Shown: positions 1-8,759, counted from the stretch's first letter. The stretch: 64,000 nt of DNA from Chryseobacterium pennae (GCF_003385515.1 NZ_QNVT01000009.1:1-64000), one strand, 5' to 3'. Notes: generated by a model from the sequence alone, not told the origin. Numbers and translations: made by a program.

Positions 1-49
1 CCAAAAAATCAGGTAACAATAATTTTAATAGCTCGTCGGGAATATGCAT
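1..49 (-). CDS. 5' end of a gene leaving the window, possibly an IS transposase
   Basis: An open frame begins at an ATG on the minus strand and leaves the window. Its first residues read MHIPDELLKLLLPDFL. Bacteroidota IS proteins of the ISAon1 N-terminal type often begin with a similar Leu-rich LLKLLLP stretch, and that is the only basis for the guess. It lies 8 nt downstream of the membrane-protein stop codon, so it could be co-transcribed with it. With only 16 codons visible, it may be a different gene. Confidence 0.35.
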   Translation of the reverse strand, partial: MHIPDELLKLLLPDFL

Positions 50-57
50 CCTCAAAG

Positions 58-510
58 TTAATCTCTTATTTGTTCCTCCACAACTTTTAGCACTGATCCG
101 AATAAACCCGTAAACCCTAATGACAATCCCCTATAATAATCCGCTGTAAAAATGAAACAGAGAATTAGTGAAATAATAGTGAGCATAGCCCATACAATTC
201 TAAATACAGTATAGGACTTTTCATCATTTTTTGTTTTCCTATATTCTGCTGCAACTGTTTTCTGAGCATCTTTTTTAAACTTTTGGTTTATTTCTTCTGC
301 ATATCTGATTCTGTTCATTACAAGGTATGTACCATAGCAGGTATTCAATACTAATAATAAGAAAATTGGGATCATCATTCCACGCAAAAGTGTATTTTCA
401 CTCCTGAGTACCAAAATAAATAACAGAACGAGTAATACTGAAAATGAAAGCATCCATTTTCCCTGCTCAGCATCTCCGTTTGCCCAGGATTGCAGTTGAA
501 TAAAATCCAT
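58..510 (-). CDS. Hypothetical membrane protein, about three TM helices
   Basis: This 150-residue protein has hydrophobic segments near residues 18-37, 41-65 and 102-124. A charged stretch at about 68-100, rich in Lys and Glu, separates the second and third. I recognise no family and see no catalytic motif. The start is the only ATG before the first membrane segment. The gene lies 3 nt downstream of the AraC gene stop codon on the same strand, so the two are probably one transcript. It could be a small inner-membrane accessory protein; no function can be assigned. Confidence 0.7.
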   Translation of the reverse strand: MDFIQLQSWANGDAEQGKWMLSFSVLLVLLFILVLRSENTLLRGMMIPIFLLLVLNTCYGTYLVMNRIRYAEEINQKFKKDAQKTVAAEYRKTKNDEKSYTVFRIVWAMLTIISLILCFIFTADYYRGLSLGFTGLFGSVLKVVEEQIRD

Positions 511-513
511 GAT

Positions 514-1335
514 TTAGGTTTTAGAATATTGTACTTCTGTGGTTGTTTCACCAAATTTTTGTTTGAAAGAATAGTAGAAATGTGACAGGTTTTCGAAACC
601 GAGGTCTAAGTAAAAATCTATAGGCTTTTTCTGTTTATATTTGATTAAATAATAAGCTTCTTCCAAGCGTTTTTCCTTCAGCCATTGTTGTGGAGGGCGG
701 TTAAAAACTTTGGCAAAATCACGTTTAAACCCTGAAATACTACGTCCCGTTAGCTTGGCAAATGATCCTACACTAATATTGAACATAAAATTATTATTCA
801 TAAATTTCTCGAGGTCAACAAGATGTGGTTTTGCAAAATCGAACAAAACATATTTAAGGTCAGGATTACTATCCAGCAAAAGTTCAATCGCTTCCCTGAT
901 CTTTAATTCTGCCAGTCTAGGTGTTGCCTCTTTGGTTTTGTTGATATAGGGAGCCAACGAAATAAAATAGCTGTGTAAGAACTCATTGGGTTCAAAAAAA
1001 AACTTCTGCTTTCCCTCATAACATTCTTTAATCTTAATTTTATTCTCAAAAGCATAATGCTGGAGTGTCTTACTATCTAATGTAATAGCAATAAACTTAT
1101 AGTTCCCAGATTTTGAAGGATATTTAATCGTTCGGATCAGCTGGTTTCGCTTTACCAGTATTACCGTATTTTCCTTAATAATTGTAGTATCATTATCGTA
1201 AAAAGCATGAGTCTCGCCAGCCAGTTGAAATCCTAAAAAATGATCAGGATAATATTCTTCAGTTCCTCTTTGCATTTCAAACATACAAGAGTACACCAGC
1301 TTATCAAATATTATTTCGTACACAGGTTCCATCAT
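514..1335 (-). CDS. AraC-family transcriptional regulator
   Basis: This 273-residue protein has an N-terminal cupin-like sensing half (GETHAFYDNDTT near residue 40, then VKRNQLIR) and a C-terminal double helix-turn-helix half from about residue 185 (FAKLTGRSISGFKRDF, then DLGFENLSHFYYSFKQKFG). It is a clear paralogue of the regulator at 31952-32770: both share the start of the N-terminal half (FDRLVYSC/FDKLVYSC), LIKRNQLIR/LVKRNQLIR and the same C-terminal architecture. Downstream are a membrane protein (3 nt gap) and upstream a GlcG-type gene (24 nt gap), all on one strand. The paralogue also sits beside an SDR, so both probably control oxidoreductase genes. The ligand is unknown. Confidence 0.9.
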   Translation of the reverse strand: MMEPVYEIIFDKLVYSCMFEMQRGTEEYYPDHFLGFQLAGETHAFYDNDTTIIKENTVILVKRNQLIRTIKYPSKSGNYKFIAITLDSKTLQHYAFENKIKIKECYEGKQKFFFEPNEFLHSYFISLAPYINKTKEATPRLAELKIREAIELLLDSNPDLKYVLFDFAKPHLVDLEKFMNNNFMFNISVGSFAKLTGRSISGFKRDFAKVFNRPPQQWLKEKRLEEAYYLIKYKQKKPIDFYLDLGFENLSHFYYSFKQKFGETTTEVQYSKT

Positions 1336-1359
1336 TTGAATTGTAAAAAATTAAATACT

Positions 1360-1755
1360 TCATTTATCAACTCCTGCAGCAGCAATTTCTTTGTCCTGCT
1401 CTGCTGTTCCGCCTGAGCAACCAACAGCACCTATAATATTACCGTCCTTATTCTTTAAAACTACCCCTCCTGGAATGGTAAGGAGTCCTCCATTGGAATT
1501 AATCATCCCATAGGCGTGCATCTCAGCACCAGAGATAATAGCCCCCATGACCTCGCTATCAACGCCAAACATAGCTGCAGTTCTGGCTTTTTTTAGAGCA
1601 AAGTCGATAACTCCATATAAACTATCCAATCTTGCGAAAGCAACCAGGTGTCCACCTGTATCTATAACTGCTATACTAACTGCTATTCCTAAATGTTTAG
1701 CTTTTTCTATAGAGGCATTCAAAATTTGAGTTGCCTCATTATATGTAATGTTCAT
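1360..1755 (-). CDS. GlcG/HbpS-type heme-binding-like protein
   Basis: This 131-residue protein matches the GlcG/HbpS (DUF336) family in length and motifs: IDTGGHLVAFARLD near residues 32-45, KKARTAAMFG, and a glycine-rich end with IPGGVVLKNKDGNIIGAVGCSGG. Family members form oligomers and some bind heme or degradation products; others lie in oxidation operons without a known role. It sits between an SDR gene (70 nt upstream) and an AraC gene (24 nt downstream) in one leftward series, which suggests shared control. The chemistry is not shown by the sequence. Confidence 0.85.
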   Translation of the reverse strand: MNITYNEATQILNASIEKAKHLGIAVSIAVIDTGGHLVAFARLDSLYGVIDFALKKARTAAMFGVDSEVMGAIISGAEMHAYGMINSNGGLLTIPGGVVLKNKDGNIIGAVGCSGGTAEQDKEIAAAGVDK

Positions 1756-1824
1756 TTTATATATTTTTAAAGTTTAAATGAAAGAAGCATGAACAAGAAT
1801 ATGTTCATGCTTTCCTAAAATCAA

Positions 1825-2616
1825 TTAGCTTTTTGCAGTCCAGGCTTCTGCCTGCAGCTGCTTAACAAAATCCTCAGTTTCCTTAGGATGTACATTTCTG
1901 AAATTGGAATTATCGTCCAAAGCTACATTTACAATGCAGTCAGCCATTGATTGTGGATCTAGCTGTTGCTTTAAAGATTCAGCAGCTCCGTCAAATGCAG
2001 ATGATGGGGTAAAGTTAGTTTCGGGGTTATACCATCTGAAGATCGAATCTACGCCACGATCATTAAAACCTGTACCGAAAACCCCAGGGTTGCAGGTTGC
2101 AATTTTGATATTAAAATCTGCCAGTTCTGTTCTCAGCCCCTCAGCAATAGCACCCATAGCATGTTTTGATGAGCAATAAGCTGCAACATATGGAACCGTC
2201 CATAATTCTCCCATAGAAGTTGTAAATACAATCTTTGCAGCCTTCTTCTGCCCTACCCATTTCTTAATGAACCCCTGAGCAAGCTCCAGCCCCCCAAAAA
2301 CATTCACATCAAACATAGAACGGATAAGTTCCAAAGGCTGTTCAGCAATTGGTCCTCCTTCCATAATTCCTGCATTACTGATCAGAATATCAACATCGTA
2401 CTTATCTACAATGTAATTGATATCACGCGAATTGGAGACATCCAACTTATCAGCGATCAATTCAACACCCAGTTCCTTTGCTTCACGAATCAGATCACTC
2501 ATCTGGGGATATACCTGTGCCGTGGCAATTACTTTATACCCTTTTCGGGCTAGATCAAATGCAGCGATTTTTCCAAAACCACTTGCAGCTCCTGTAATTA
2601 AAATTGTTTTGCTCAT
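1825..2616 (-). CDS. SDR-family NAD(P)-dependent oxidoreductase
   Basis: This 263-residue protein is a classical short-chain dehydrogenase. The cofactor motif TGAASGFG is at residues 7-14, NAG of the Rossmann core (ISNAGIMEGG) near 82, the catalytic Ser in TTSMGEL, and YCSSK supplying the catalytic Tyr and Lys. Length is normal. It heads a leftward series SDR, GlcG-like, AraC, membrane protein. The upstream region (2617-2715) closely resembles the one at 6730-6800, which belongs to a decayed copy of this same gene. The substrate is unknown. Confidence 0.9.
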   Translation of the reverse strand: MSKTILITGAASGFGKIAAFDLARKGYKVIATAQVYPQMSDLIREAKELGVELIADKLDVSNSRDINYIVDKYDVDILISNAGIMEGGPIAEQPLELIRSMFDVNVFGGLELAQGFIKKWVGQKKAAKIVFTTSMGELWTVPYVAAYCSSKHAMGAIAEGLRTELADFNIKIATCNPGVFGTGFNDRGVDSIFRWYNPETNFTPSSAFDGAAESLKQQLDPQSMADCIVNVALDDNSNFRNVHPKETEDFVKQLQAEAWTAKS

Positions 2617-2765
2617 TTAATGTTTGTTTAAATTCTATAACAAAGTTGCTTAAATTACGCAAAGCCAATATTGCCTCACAGCTCTATTTTATATTGCTCA
2701 AAAGTTCAATATTATTTTATGGAGGTATTTACTATTTAAAAAGTATAAAGTTGGGTTAAAAGATA

Positions 2766-3674
2766 TTATTGCTCCACAATGGTAAGTGAGTTATAGGCCC
2801 CACTATCTGAAATATCGAATTGGCTGATTGTACCATCAAATGCTACGGTAATCCATGTAAATGGTCTTAATTTATCTCCTTTATTCAAATAAACACTTAC
2901 CGTGCACGCTGATCCCACTGGTACTGCATTTGGAGCAGCTCCGGTATCGGAAGCATACCCATTATTTGTTTTGACTCTTTGAGTGATGGTCCCTGCCGGA
3001 TTTCTGACCTCCCAAATTGCTTCTGTCTGATTATTCCCTCCTGTATTGACCTGGCTCGATTGTAATGCAAAAGTAAAAGTGGCAAAGTATATTCCAGTTC
3101 GAGGAGCGATAAACTCACCGGTAGATGGACTAAAGTTACTGGTGGGAACACCAGAGTCAGAATCTAATTTTTCTGTCCAATTGGTTAAATATGATGATCT
3201 CCTTTGCACAATACCGGATTTAGGTCCAATCTCTGCAGGTGTACCACTCTCAAACACATACGTATCCTGAGTAGTTTTACTGGCCATTACAATAATTCGT
3301 GGTTTACCTTTTGGAAAAAAACTAACCCAATTCGTTCCATCTGAAAACTCTAAATATCCTTTCACTCCAATAGCTGGACTTCCAACATATCTCAATGCAC
3401 CAGCACCAGCCTGCACAGCCGTTTTGTTGGTATTTCCCACTGCTACAGCACCATTATTTCCACTACGCAAATCTATGGCAACTTTTGGACTGGCAACCAA
3501 TACACCAAGTTTACCGGTATTGTCAACAATAACCTTCCCTGCATCGGTTTTAATTTCAACAGGATTGGTGGGATTTTCTATACCCATCCCTATTTGTGCA
3601 TTGCTATGCCCTGCCCAGAAAAGCAGCAGTGCCGATACTCTGATTAAATTCTTTATATTATTTTGTTGCATCAT
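2766..3674 (-). CDS. Secreted C1q-like jelly-roll protein (copy 1)
   Basis: This 302-residue protein has a signal peptide (about residues 1-26, ending in SNAQ), then the repeated stem seen in all three neighbours (GIGxxNP, VKIDLRS-type, AGAGALRY, SDGTNWVSF) to about residue 125. The C-terminal part is a C1q/TNF-like jelly-roll: FSPSTGEFIAPRTGIYFATFTF near 185-206 and a terminal SLTIVEQ strand. Such proteins are common cell-surface or secreted proteins in Chryseobacterium-like bacteria. The gene is last of three tandem paralogues, with a 9 nt gap from the next. The role, perhaps adhesion or matrix, is inference. Confidence 0.75.
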   Translation of the reverse strand: MMQQNNIKNLIRVSALLLFWAGHSNAQIGMGIENPTNPVEIKTDAGKVIVDNTGKLGVLVASPKVAIDLRSGNNGAVAVGNTNKTAVQAGAGALRYVGSPAIGVKGYLEFSDGTNWVSFFPKGKPRIIVMASKTTQDTYVFESGTPAEIGPKSGIVQRRSSYLTNWTEKLDSDSGVPTSNFSPSTGEFIAPRTGIYFATFTFALQSSQVNTGGNNQTEAIWEVRNPAGTITQRVKTNNGYASDTGAAPNAVPVGSACTVSVYLNKGDKLRPFTWITVAFDGTISQFDISDSGAYNSLTIVEQ

Positions 3675-3683
3675 TATTTGTTT

Positions 3684-4532
3684 TTATAGTTCGCTAATAC
3701 TTAGGTTATTTAGCTTCCCATCGTTTAAGGTATTTCTTCCGGAACTTATATTATGCTTTACACTGAATTTAATGGTATTACCAGTTTTAAGATTAAAAAT
3801 TGCATTACAGTTTCCACTTATATAATTACTTACAGCTCCGGCCTGAAATGCAGGATAAGAATTGACCGTTTTGAATATTTGAATATTTTCCACATTCCGA
3901 TTACTTTCTATTGCTGTTTCTATGTAAGTGTTTTTTGGAATGTTACCACTAGCTAAAGTAATATTGAAAGACACCAGATAGAACCCATCACGAGGGGCTG
4001 TAAAAGTACCCGTAGAAGGATCAAAATCGCCATTCGGAGTGGTTCCCAGATCTACTGTCTCGCTCCAGCCGGATATATAGGTTGTACTATTACCTCCTAT
4101 ACTTTGGGCAGAACTTTTATTGGCATTAACAAGTGCTTTGGTTGGCGGGGCAAGAGGTAGGGCAATCCATTGTTCACCATCAGAATATTCCAAAAAACCA
4201 CCTGTATTATAGCGTATAGCCCCTGCACCAGCTTCTGCGGGTGTTTGTGTGCCGGTTCCGAGACCAATAAGCCCCTTATTGTCTGTTGAACGGAGATCCA
4301 CTTTGGTTATGGGATTTAAAACACCAATGCCCAGATTACCATTGGCATCTACAACCACATCATTGGAAATCTTTGCAGCATCAGGAGTTGTTCCGTTGTC
4401 TTTTGCCGCATCTATTTGTAAAGGCTGTGAAGGACTAGAGGTAAAAAAACCTACCTGTGCAGCTGTCTTAGACGAGTAAAAAAATAGAATACAGGCAAAT
4501 ACCTGACATATAATATTGATTTTATTCTTCAT
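3684..4532 (-). CDS. Secreted C1q-like jelly-roll protein (copy 2)
   Basis: This 282-residue protein has a signal peptide (residues 1-25, KTAAQVGF cleavage region), a stem with GNLGIGVLNPITKVDLRS and AGAGAIRYNTGGFLEYSDGEQW to about residue 128, and a C1q-like head with FDPSTGTFTAPRDGFYLVSF near 168-187. It is the middle of three tandem paralogues with intergenic gaps of 9 and 13 nt, so they are one operon. The heads differ much more than the stems, which suggests a shared anchoring or trimerisation part and a variable binding part. Confidence 0.75.
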   Translation of the reverse strand: MKNKINIICQVFACILFFYSSKTAAQVGFFTSSPSQPLQIDAAKDNGTTPDAAKISNDVVVDANGNLGIGVLNPITKVDLRSTDNKGLIGLGTGTQTPAEAGAGAIRYNTGGFLEYSDGEQWIALPLAPPTKALVNANKSSAQSIGGNSTTYISGWSETVDLGTTPNGDFDPSTGTFTAPRDGFYLVSFNITLASGNIPKNTYIETAIESNRNVENIQIFKTVNSYPAFQAGAVSNYISGNCNAIFNLKTGNTIKFSVKHNISSGRNTLNDGKLNNLSISEL

Positions 4533-4545
4533 AGTAATCTATCTT

Positions 4546-5451
4546 TTAATGTTCTATAATGGTTAAGTTATTGAATCCGTCATCCGGATTAGTTGGATCA
4601 GAAGGATTTGTGGTCACTCGCAACCCTATGGATCCACTTGAGATCAGATTGTGCCAGAGTCTTGTTACAACCTTTGTTCCGGCAGTTAATGTAAGTGTAA
4701 CTGTACTTGAGCCTCCCGCCTGTGTAGATCGGGTAGAATTGGCGTCATCCGAAGTCCCTGTCATGGATTGTCCGAAGGTTTTGTAAACACTCGCCAGCAC
4801 TGTGTTGGTTGTCGTATTATAAAATTGGGATTCTACTCTGGTCCCGTCATTAATTACAGCTCCATTGAAATTAAAGGTTAGCAAAAAGGTATAGGTTCCA
4901 TTACGGGGAGCTGTGAAAACACCCGATGTTCCATCAAAACTGCTGCTCATATCACGTACCACATTCCAATTACTGATATTGGTAGCTGTATTTTGTGTTA
5001 TTGACTGGCTGCTCACTTTACGGGCAACAATCACCACTTTTTGAGGGGCTATATATGCTTTGTGCCATACAGAACCGTCTGATACTTCAATTTTTGCTCC
5101 TACAGGAACATTCGCTATATCATATCTTACGGCTCCGGCTCCGGCATCAGCTGCAGTCATGGTAGTAGTATTTAAGCCTAGAGAATTTTCCGCTCCCTGA
5201 GACCTCATATCAAGTTTTACCAGAGGAGTTAAAACGCCGACTCCTATAAAACCTGTTGTTTTGCTTACTACAACATCATTGGATATCTGTACTGCAGATA
5301 ATGTTTCACTGGTTGAATTGTCTTTAGCTCCATCTACATGTAAAGCTCCTTGAGGATTAGATGTACCTATCCCAATTTGTGCATACACAAGATCAGTACA
5401 TGGATAAATTATTCCTAAGACAAACACTAGAAAGCGTATTTTCTTTTTCAT
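4546..5451 (-). CDS. Secreted C1q-like jelly-roll protein (copy 3)
   Basis: This 301-residue protein has a signal peptide (residues 1-25, VYAQIGIG), the stem motifs GIGTSNPQGALHVDGAKDN, GVGVLTPLVKLDMRSQG and DAGAGAVRYD, then IEVSDGSVWH near residue 125. The head includes FDGTSGVFTAPRNGTYTFLLTF near 173-194 and the terminal NNLTIIEH strand. It is the first gene of the three-gene leftward operon. A small helix-turn-helix gene lies 68 nt upstream on the same strand and could regulate it. Confidence 0.75.
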   Translation of the reverse strand: MKKKIRFLVFVLGIIYPCTDLVYAQIGIGTSNPQGALHVDGAKDNSTSETLSAVQISNDVVVSKTTGFIGVGVLTPLVKLDMRSQGAENSLGLNTTTMTAADAGAGAVRYDIANVPVGAKIEVSDGSVWHKAYIAPQKVVIVARKVSSQSITQNTATNISNWNVVRDMSSSFDGTSGVFTAPRNGTYTFLLTFNFNGAVINDGTRVESQFYNTTTNTVLASVYKTFGQSMTGTSDDANSTRSTQAGGSSTVTLTLTAGTKVVTRLWHNLISSGSIGLRVTTNPSDPTNPDDGFNNLTIIEH

Positions 5452-5519
5452 TTGTATGTTTTTTATGAATTGAATTTTTTAGAAATGCAGATGGCTAACT
5501 GAAGTAATCCAGGAGTTTT

Positions 5520-5843
5520 TTACCCCAGCACTTTACTTTTCCATTTGGTTATAGTATTCCTGCTTAACTTAAAATGTTTGGCAAGTTGAGAATTATTTAA
5601 TTGATATTTTTTCTGGTAATCCAATATATGAGATATTGCTGAGACATCATAAGAACGGTGTCTTTGATTGAATTGGGTATTATCACTGGAATTAGTATTA
5701 AAAAGAACTTTGTTGATCTGTATAACGTCCAGTACTGATAAATTTTCTTTAGATAAAAAAATTCTACACATCTCTTCTTTTTCAGGATACTGTATATTGA
5801 TAATATCACTGTATATTTTTTTATAATCAGGAGTGTTTTTCAT
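5520..5843 (-). CDS. Small helix-turn-helix protein
   Basis: This protein of about 107 residues has a C-terminal helix-turn-helix, NNSQLAKHFKLSRNTITKWK near residues 84-103, of the type also found in transposase N-termini. The N-terminal half is Ile- and Asn-rich with no known fold visible. I took the ATG at 5843 because the longer form needs a GTG start. It lies directly upstream of three C1q-like genes on the same strand. A second small HTH protein lies upstream at 5953-6360. It may be a DNA-binding regulator of the C1q cluster; this is inference from position only. Confidence 0.65.
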   Translation of the reverse strand: MKNTPDYKKIYSDIINIQYPEKEEMCRIFLSKENLSVLDVIQINKVLFNTNSSDNTQFNQRHRSYDVSAISHILDYQKKYQLNNSQLAKHFKLSRNTITKWKSKVLG

Positions 5844-5952
5844 AATTTTTTTCACATAATTCCGCCGTCAAAAATACTGTATTTACAAGATATAAAGCGA
5901 CTTATGGTTATAGATATAATTCGATAAACTGGATATATGCTCTGTACAAAAG

Positions 5953-6360
5953 CTATTTAGTGATATTTTTTGTCTGTTGATATTTGTTTTGCCATTTATA
6001 CAGTGTAGATTTGGGAATTCTGTACTCTTCTATAATTTGTACTTTTGTTTTACTCCCATTTTCTATCTGTTCCAGAATAAAATCTACCAATTCACGGGTA
6101 TAAATGTTTTTTCTGTATCGGGGAAGCCTGCTTTTTGTATTTTCATTGCGGGTATAATCAGCATTGGCTGGTGGGGCATAAAGGATTAAATATTGAGAAT
6201 AGAGTCGAAAGAAATCATACTCCAGCAATATGCTAAACTTCAAGATTATTTCAGTATTTAAATTCTTCTGCAAAAGCATTGAATTCAATTCAGCTTCGGT
6301 ACATTTTAAAAAAATTACAGATTCTAAATACCTCCATTTTACATTCTTCGATACGTACAT
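5953..6360 (-). CDS. Small helix-turn-helix protein
   Basis: This 135-residue protein ends in a helix-turn-helix of the Hin/transposase-like type, GSKTKVQIIEEYRIPKSTLYKWQNKY near residues 102-127, preceded by a basic arginine-rich segment (KSRLPRYRKNIYTREL). The N-terminal half is hydrophobic and unrecognised. It resembles the neighbour at 5520-5843 in layout (unknown N-part, HTH at the C-terminus) but not clearly in sequence. Such small HTH proteins occur next to secreted-protein genes in Chryseobacterium-type genomes. It lacks any transposase catalytic domain, so regulator is the better guess. Confidence 0.6.
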   Translation of the reverse strand: MYVSKNVKWRYLESVIFLKCTEAELNSMLLQKNLNTEIILKFSILLEYDFFRLYSQYLILYAPPANADYTRNENTKSRLPRYRKNIYTRELVDFILEQIENGSKTKVQIIEEYRIPKSTLYKWQNKYQQTKNITK

Positions 6361-6559
6361 TTATCAAAGAGCCAATATGTATATTTTTTAGATCAACATT
6401 CATAGATTAGGCTCATTTTACGGTTATTTTTTTTCATCACTTGTATTTTTTATTATGTTTTTATCAATCGTTTGAACTTAATTTTATTCGGAATTTTATT
6501 CAATAAAAAGCCTGTATTCGATTCATAAACCACTTTTTCTTTGCATAAAATTTGTTTTT
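6361..6559. other. Gene-free AT-rich stretch
   Basis: Upstream of the HTH gene and before the SDR remnant there is very AT-rich DNA with no open frame of note. It presumably contains the promoter of the leftward HTH and C1q genes. I see no repeat or strong hairpin in it. Confidence 0.4.
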
Positions 6560-6738
6560 AGTTTACTATCAAAGTCATCTTTTTACTTAAGATGAACATT
6601 CCTAAAATTGGAATCATCCCCTACTATTGCATAGAATCAATAATTATTGATGGTATATTTTTATTGATGTTATGAAGAATATAATGCGTGTTTGAATGCA
6701 GACATTCCTCCCATGATTACAATTGTTTTGTTGACAAA
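6560..6738 (-). pseudogene. SDR gene remnant with internal deletion
   Basis: Read on the minus strand, 6588-6622 gives DDSNFRNVHL, matching DDNSNFRNVHP near the C-terminus of the SDR at 1825-2616. About 100 nt upstream on that strand, 6705-6735 gives NKTIVI, matching its N-terminal SKTILI with the nucleotides AAAACAATT conserved. The roughly 600 nt between them in the intact gene are reduced to about 90. The region beyond the start (6739-6800) still matches the intact gene's upstream region, including CCAATATTGCC and TTTTATATT. It is therefore a duplicated SDR plus promoter that lost its middle. Confidence 0.75.
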
Positions 6739-6805
6739 TTTGCTTCAAATACACAAAACCAATATTGCCGTAAGGTTTTATTTTATATTACTGAAAGGTT
6801 CATGG
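6739..6805 (-). repeat. Copy of the upstream region of the SDR gene at 2617-2715
   Basis: This stretch and 2637-2712 share the order TTGCTT, ACACAAA or ACGCAAA, CCAATATTGCC, TTTTATATT and AAGGTTCA or AAAGTTCA with only small differences. Because a decayed copy of the same SDR lies next to it, duplication explains the match. The very conserved CAATATTGCC could still be a regulator site kept for the rightward AraC gene at 6950. Confidence 0.6.
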
Positions 6806-6949
6806 GCAATTAAATAACTTTATCTATTAATCCAATAACATTTCTATGCATCTCTTCTTTATTTAGAATCAAGCATAAATAGATTTTGGTTTTGTTTATA
6901 TTTTCTTTTTCGTACTTTGGTATTGTTTTACTTATCCAGAAAATAATCA

Positions 6950-7846
6950 ATGGAAACCATAGAGGAATTTTATCATCATAAATTTAATACATATCCAGAA
7001 AATATATACGAAACGATAGGTCAGTTCAATGCATTCCGTATTGAAGAACGAATGAAAAATAATGAAGAGCTTCCTCCACATATTCGTAGAAATTTCTTTA
7101 AAATTATGCTTTTTTCAGGGGAGAACATATTCAAATATGGCCATCAAACAATCAAAGTAAGTGGTAACACGCTATTATTTTTTCACCCGGATATCCCTTA
7201 TTCCTACTTGCCTTTATCTTCTGACACAAAAGGGTATTTTTGTATTTTCAGAAATGAATTTTTCCAGAGCACTCATAAATTACAACTGGATCAGCTCCCT
7301 CTTTTTAATACTTCTCTCCCTCCTGTTTTTACATTATCTAACATTCAATACGAGGAGGCAAAATATATTTTCATTAAAATATTTAAGGAAGCACAGGGTG
7401 ATTATATTTACAAATATGATCTGATCCGTAATTATGTCAGTGAATTGTATTATCTGGCTATGAAATGGACACTTCCCGGAAATACTATTTCCCAATTCGG
7501 AAATGCCGGAAAACGAATTACTACTATTTTCTCCGAACTATTGGAACAACAGTTTCCCATTCAGTATAAAACAGATACTTTAGCGCTGCGCCATCCTAAA
7601 AATTATGCAGAAAAATTGTCTGTTCATGTTAATTACCTGAATCGATGTATTAAAAAAACAACAGGCAAAACGACCGGAGAACATATTTTTGAAAGAATAG
7701 CTACAGAAGCAAAAATTCTACTCCGAGATACAGACTGGACCATTTCGGAAATAAGCGAAGTGCTTGGTTTTGATGATCCTGCTCATTTTAATAAATTCTT
7801 CAAAAAACAAACCGGAACCAATCCTACGTCATTTCGATTGGTTTGA
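6950..7846 (+). CDS. AraC-family transcriptional regulator
   Basis: This 298-residue protein has a cupin-like N-terminal half (ENIFKYGHQTIKVSGNTLLFFHPDIPYSY near residues 60-88) and a C-terminal AraC DNA-binding half from about 215 (LSVHVNYLNRCIKKTTGKT, then WTISEISEVLGFDDPAHFNKFFKKQTGTNPTSFR). Length and order are those of the family. The SDR gene at 7929 follows 82 nt downstream on the same strand, so this regulator probably controls it. The inducer is unknown. Confidence 0.9.
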   Translation: METIEEFYHHKFNTYPENIYETIGQFNAFRIEERMKNNEELPPHIRRNFFKIMLFSGENIFKYGHQTIKVSGNTLLFFHPDIPYSYLPLSSDTKGYFCIFRNEFFQSTHKLQLDQLPLFNTSLPPVFTLSNIQYEEAKYIFIKIFKEAQGDYIYKYDLIRNYVSELYYLAMKWTLPGNTISQFGNAGKRITTIFSELLEQQFPIQYKTDTLALRHPKNYAEKLSVHVNYLNRCIKKTTGKTTGEHIFERIATEAKILLRDTDWTISEISEVLGFDDPAHFNKFFKKQTGTNPTSFRLV

Positions 7847-7928
7847 TTTTTACAAATATCAGTATTATTTCTACCATCATCTCATCATTTGTACATTCTA
7901 ATTTTGCATTGATAAAAATAGTACAAAA

Positions 7929-8759
7929 ATGGAAAATTCTAAGATATGGTATATCACCGGTGCGTCAAAGGGTATGGGTCAGGCATTGACGGAGCAACTG
8001 CTACTTCAGGGGCAAAAAGTTGCCGCTACATCTAGGCAGGCTTCAGCGTTCTCAGAAATCATCAGAAAAAATGAAAATTTTCTTCCGTTGCAGGTAGATC
8101 TTACGGATGAAAAATCAATTGCAGATTCACTCCAACAAACACAAAACAAATTTGGAAGGATTGATGTCATTGTAAATAACGCTGGATATGGAATTGGCGG
8201 AGCATTGGAAGAACTGTCTGAGCAGGAGATTCAGGACAACTTCAATGTCAATTTCTTTGCTGTTACTAAAGTTATTCAGCAAGCTCTTCCTTATTTACGA
8301 AATCAGTGTTCGGGGCATATTATCAATATTTCATCAATAGCAGGGTTTGCACCAGGAACCGGATGGAGTATTTATGCCGCTTCTAAATTTGCAGTAAATG
8401 GCTTATCGGAAGCTCTTGCCAATGATTTAAAGCCTCTGGGTATCCATGTCACATCTGTTTTACCAGGTTGGTTTCGCACGAGTTTTGCTCATCCTGAGTC
8501 TATTGAGTTTTGCAGCAAGCAGATTGATGATTATCAATTCATAAGAGAAGCTCATCAAAAATTTAGTGCATTAGATGGCAAACAGCAAGGTAATCCTGAT
8601 AAGATTGCTGATGCTTTCATCACCCTAACAAATATACCAAATGCCCCTGTACATCTTTTCTTAGGAAGTGATGCTTATCAAAGAGCCAATGATAAAATCG
8701 CCCAACTATCAGAGGAAATAGAGCAATGGAAAAATCTCTCGGAATCAACGGATTTTTAG
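7929..8759 (+). CDS. SDR-family oxidoreductase
   Basis: This 276-residue classical short-chain dehydrogenase has TGASKGMG at residues 10-17, NNAGYGIGG near 85, the catalytic Ser in NISSIAG and YAASKFAV for the catalytic Tyr and Lys. The C-terminal part (SALDGKQQGNPDKIADAF, then LGSDAYQRA) is typical of the subfamily that includes oxidoreductases beside AraC regulators. It lies 82 nt downstream of an AraC gene and ends at a strong bidirectional terminator. Confidence 0.9.
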   Translation: MENSKIWYITGASKGMGQALTEQLLLQGQKVAATSRQASAFSEIIRKNENFLPLQVDLTDEKSIADSLQQTQNKFGRIDVIVNNAGYGIGGALEELSEQEIQDNFNVNFFAVTKVIQQALPYLRNQCSGHIINISSIAGFAPGTGWSIYAASKFAVNGLSEALANDLKPLGIHVTSVLPGWFRTSFAHPESIEFCSKQIDDYQFIREAHQKFSALDGKQQGNPDKIADAFITLTNIPNAPVHLFLGSDAYQRANDKIAQLSEEIEQWKNLSESTDF

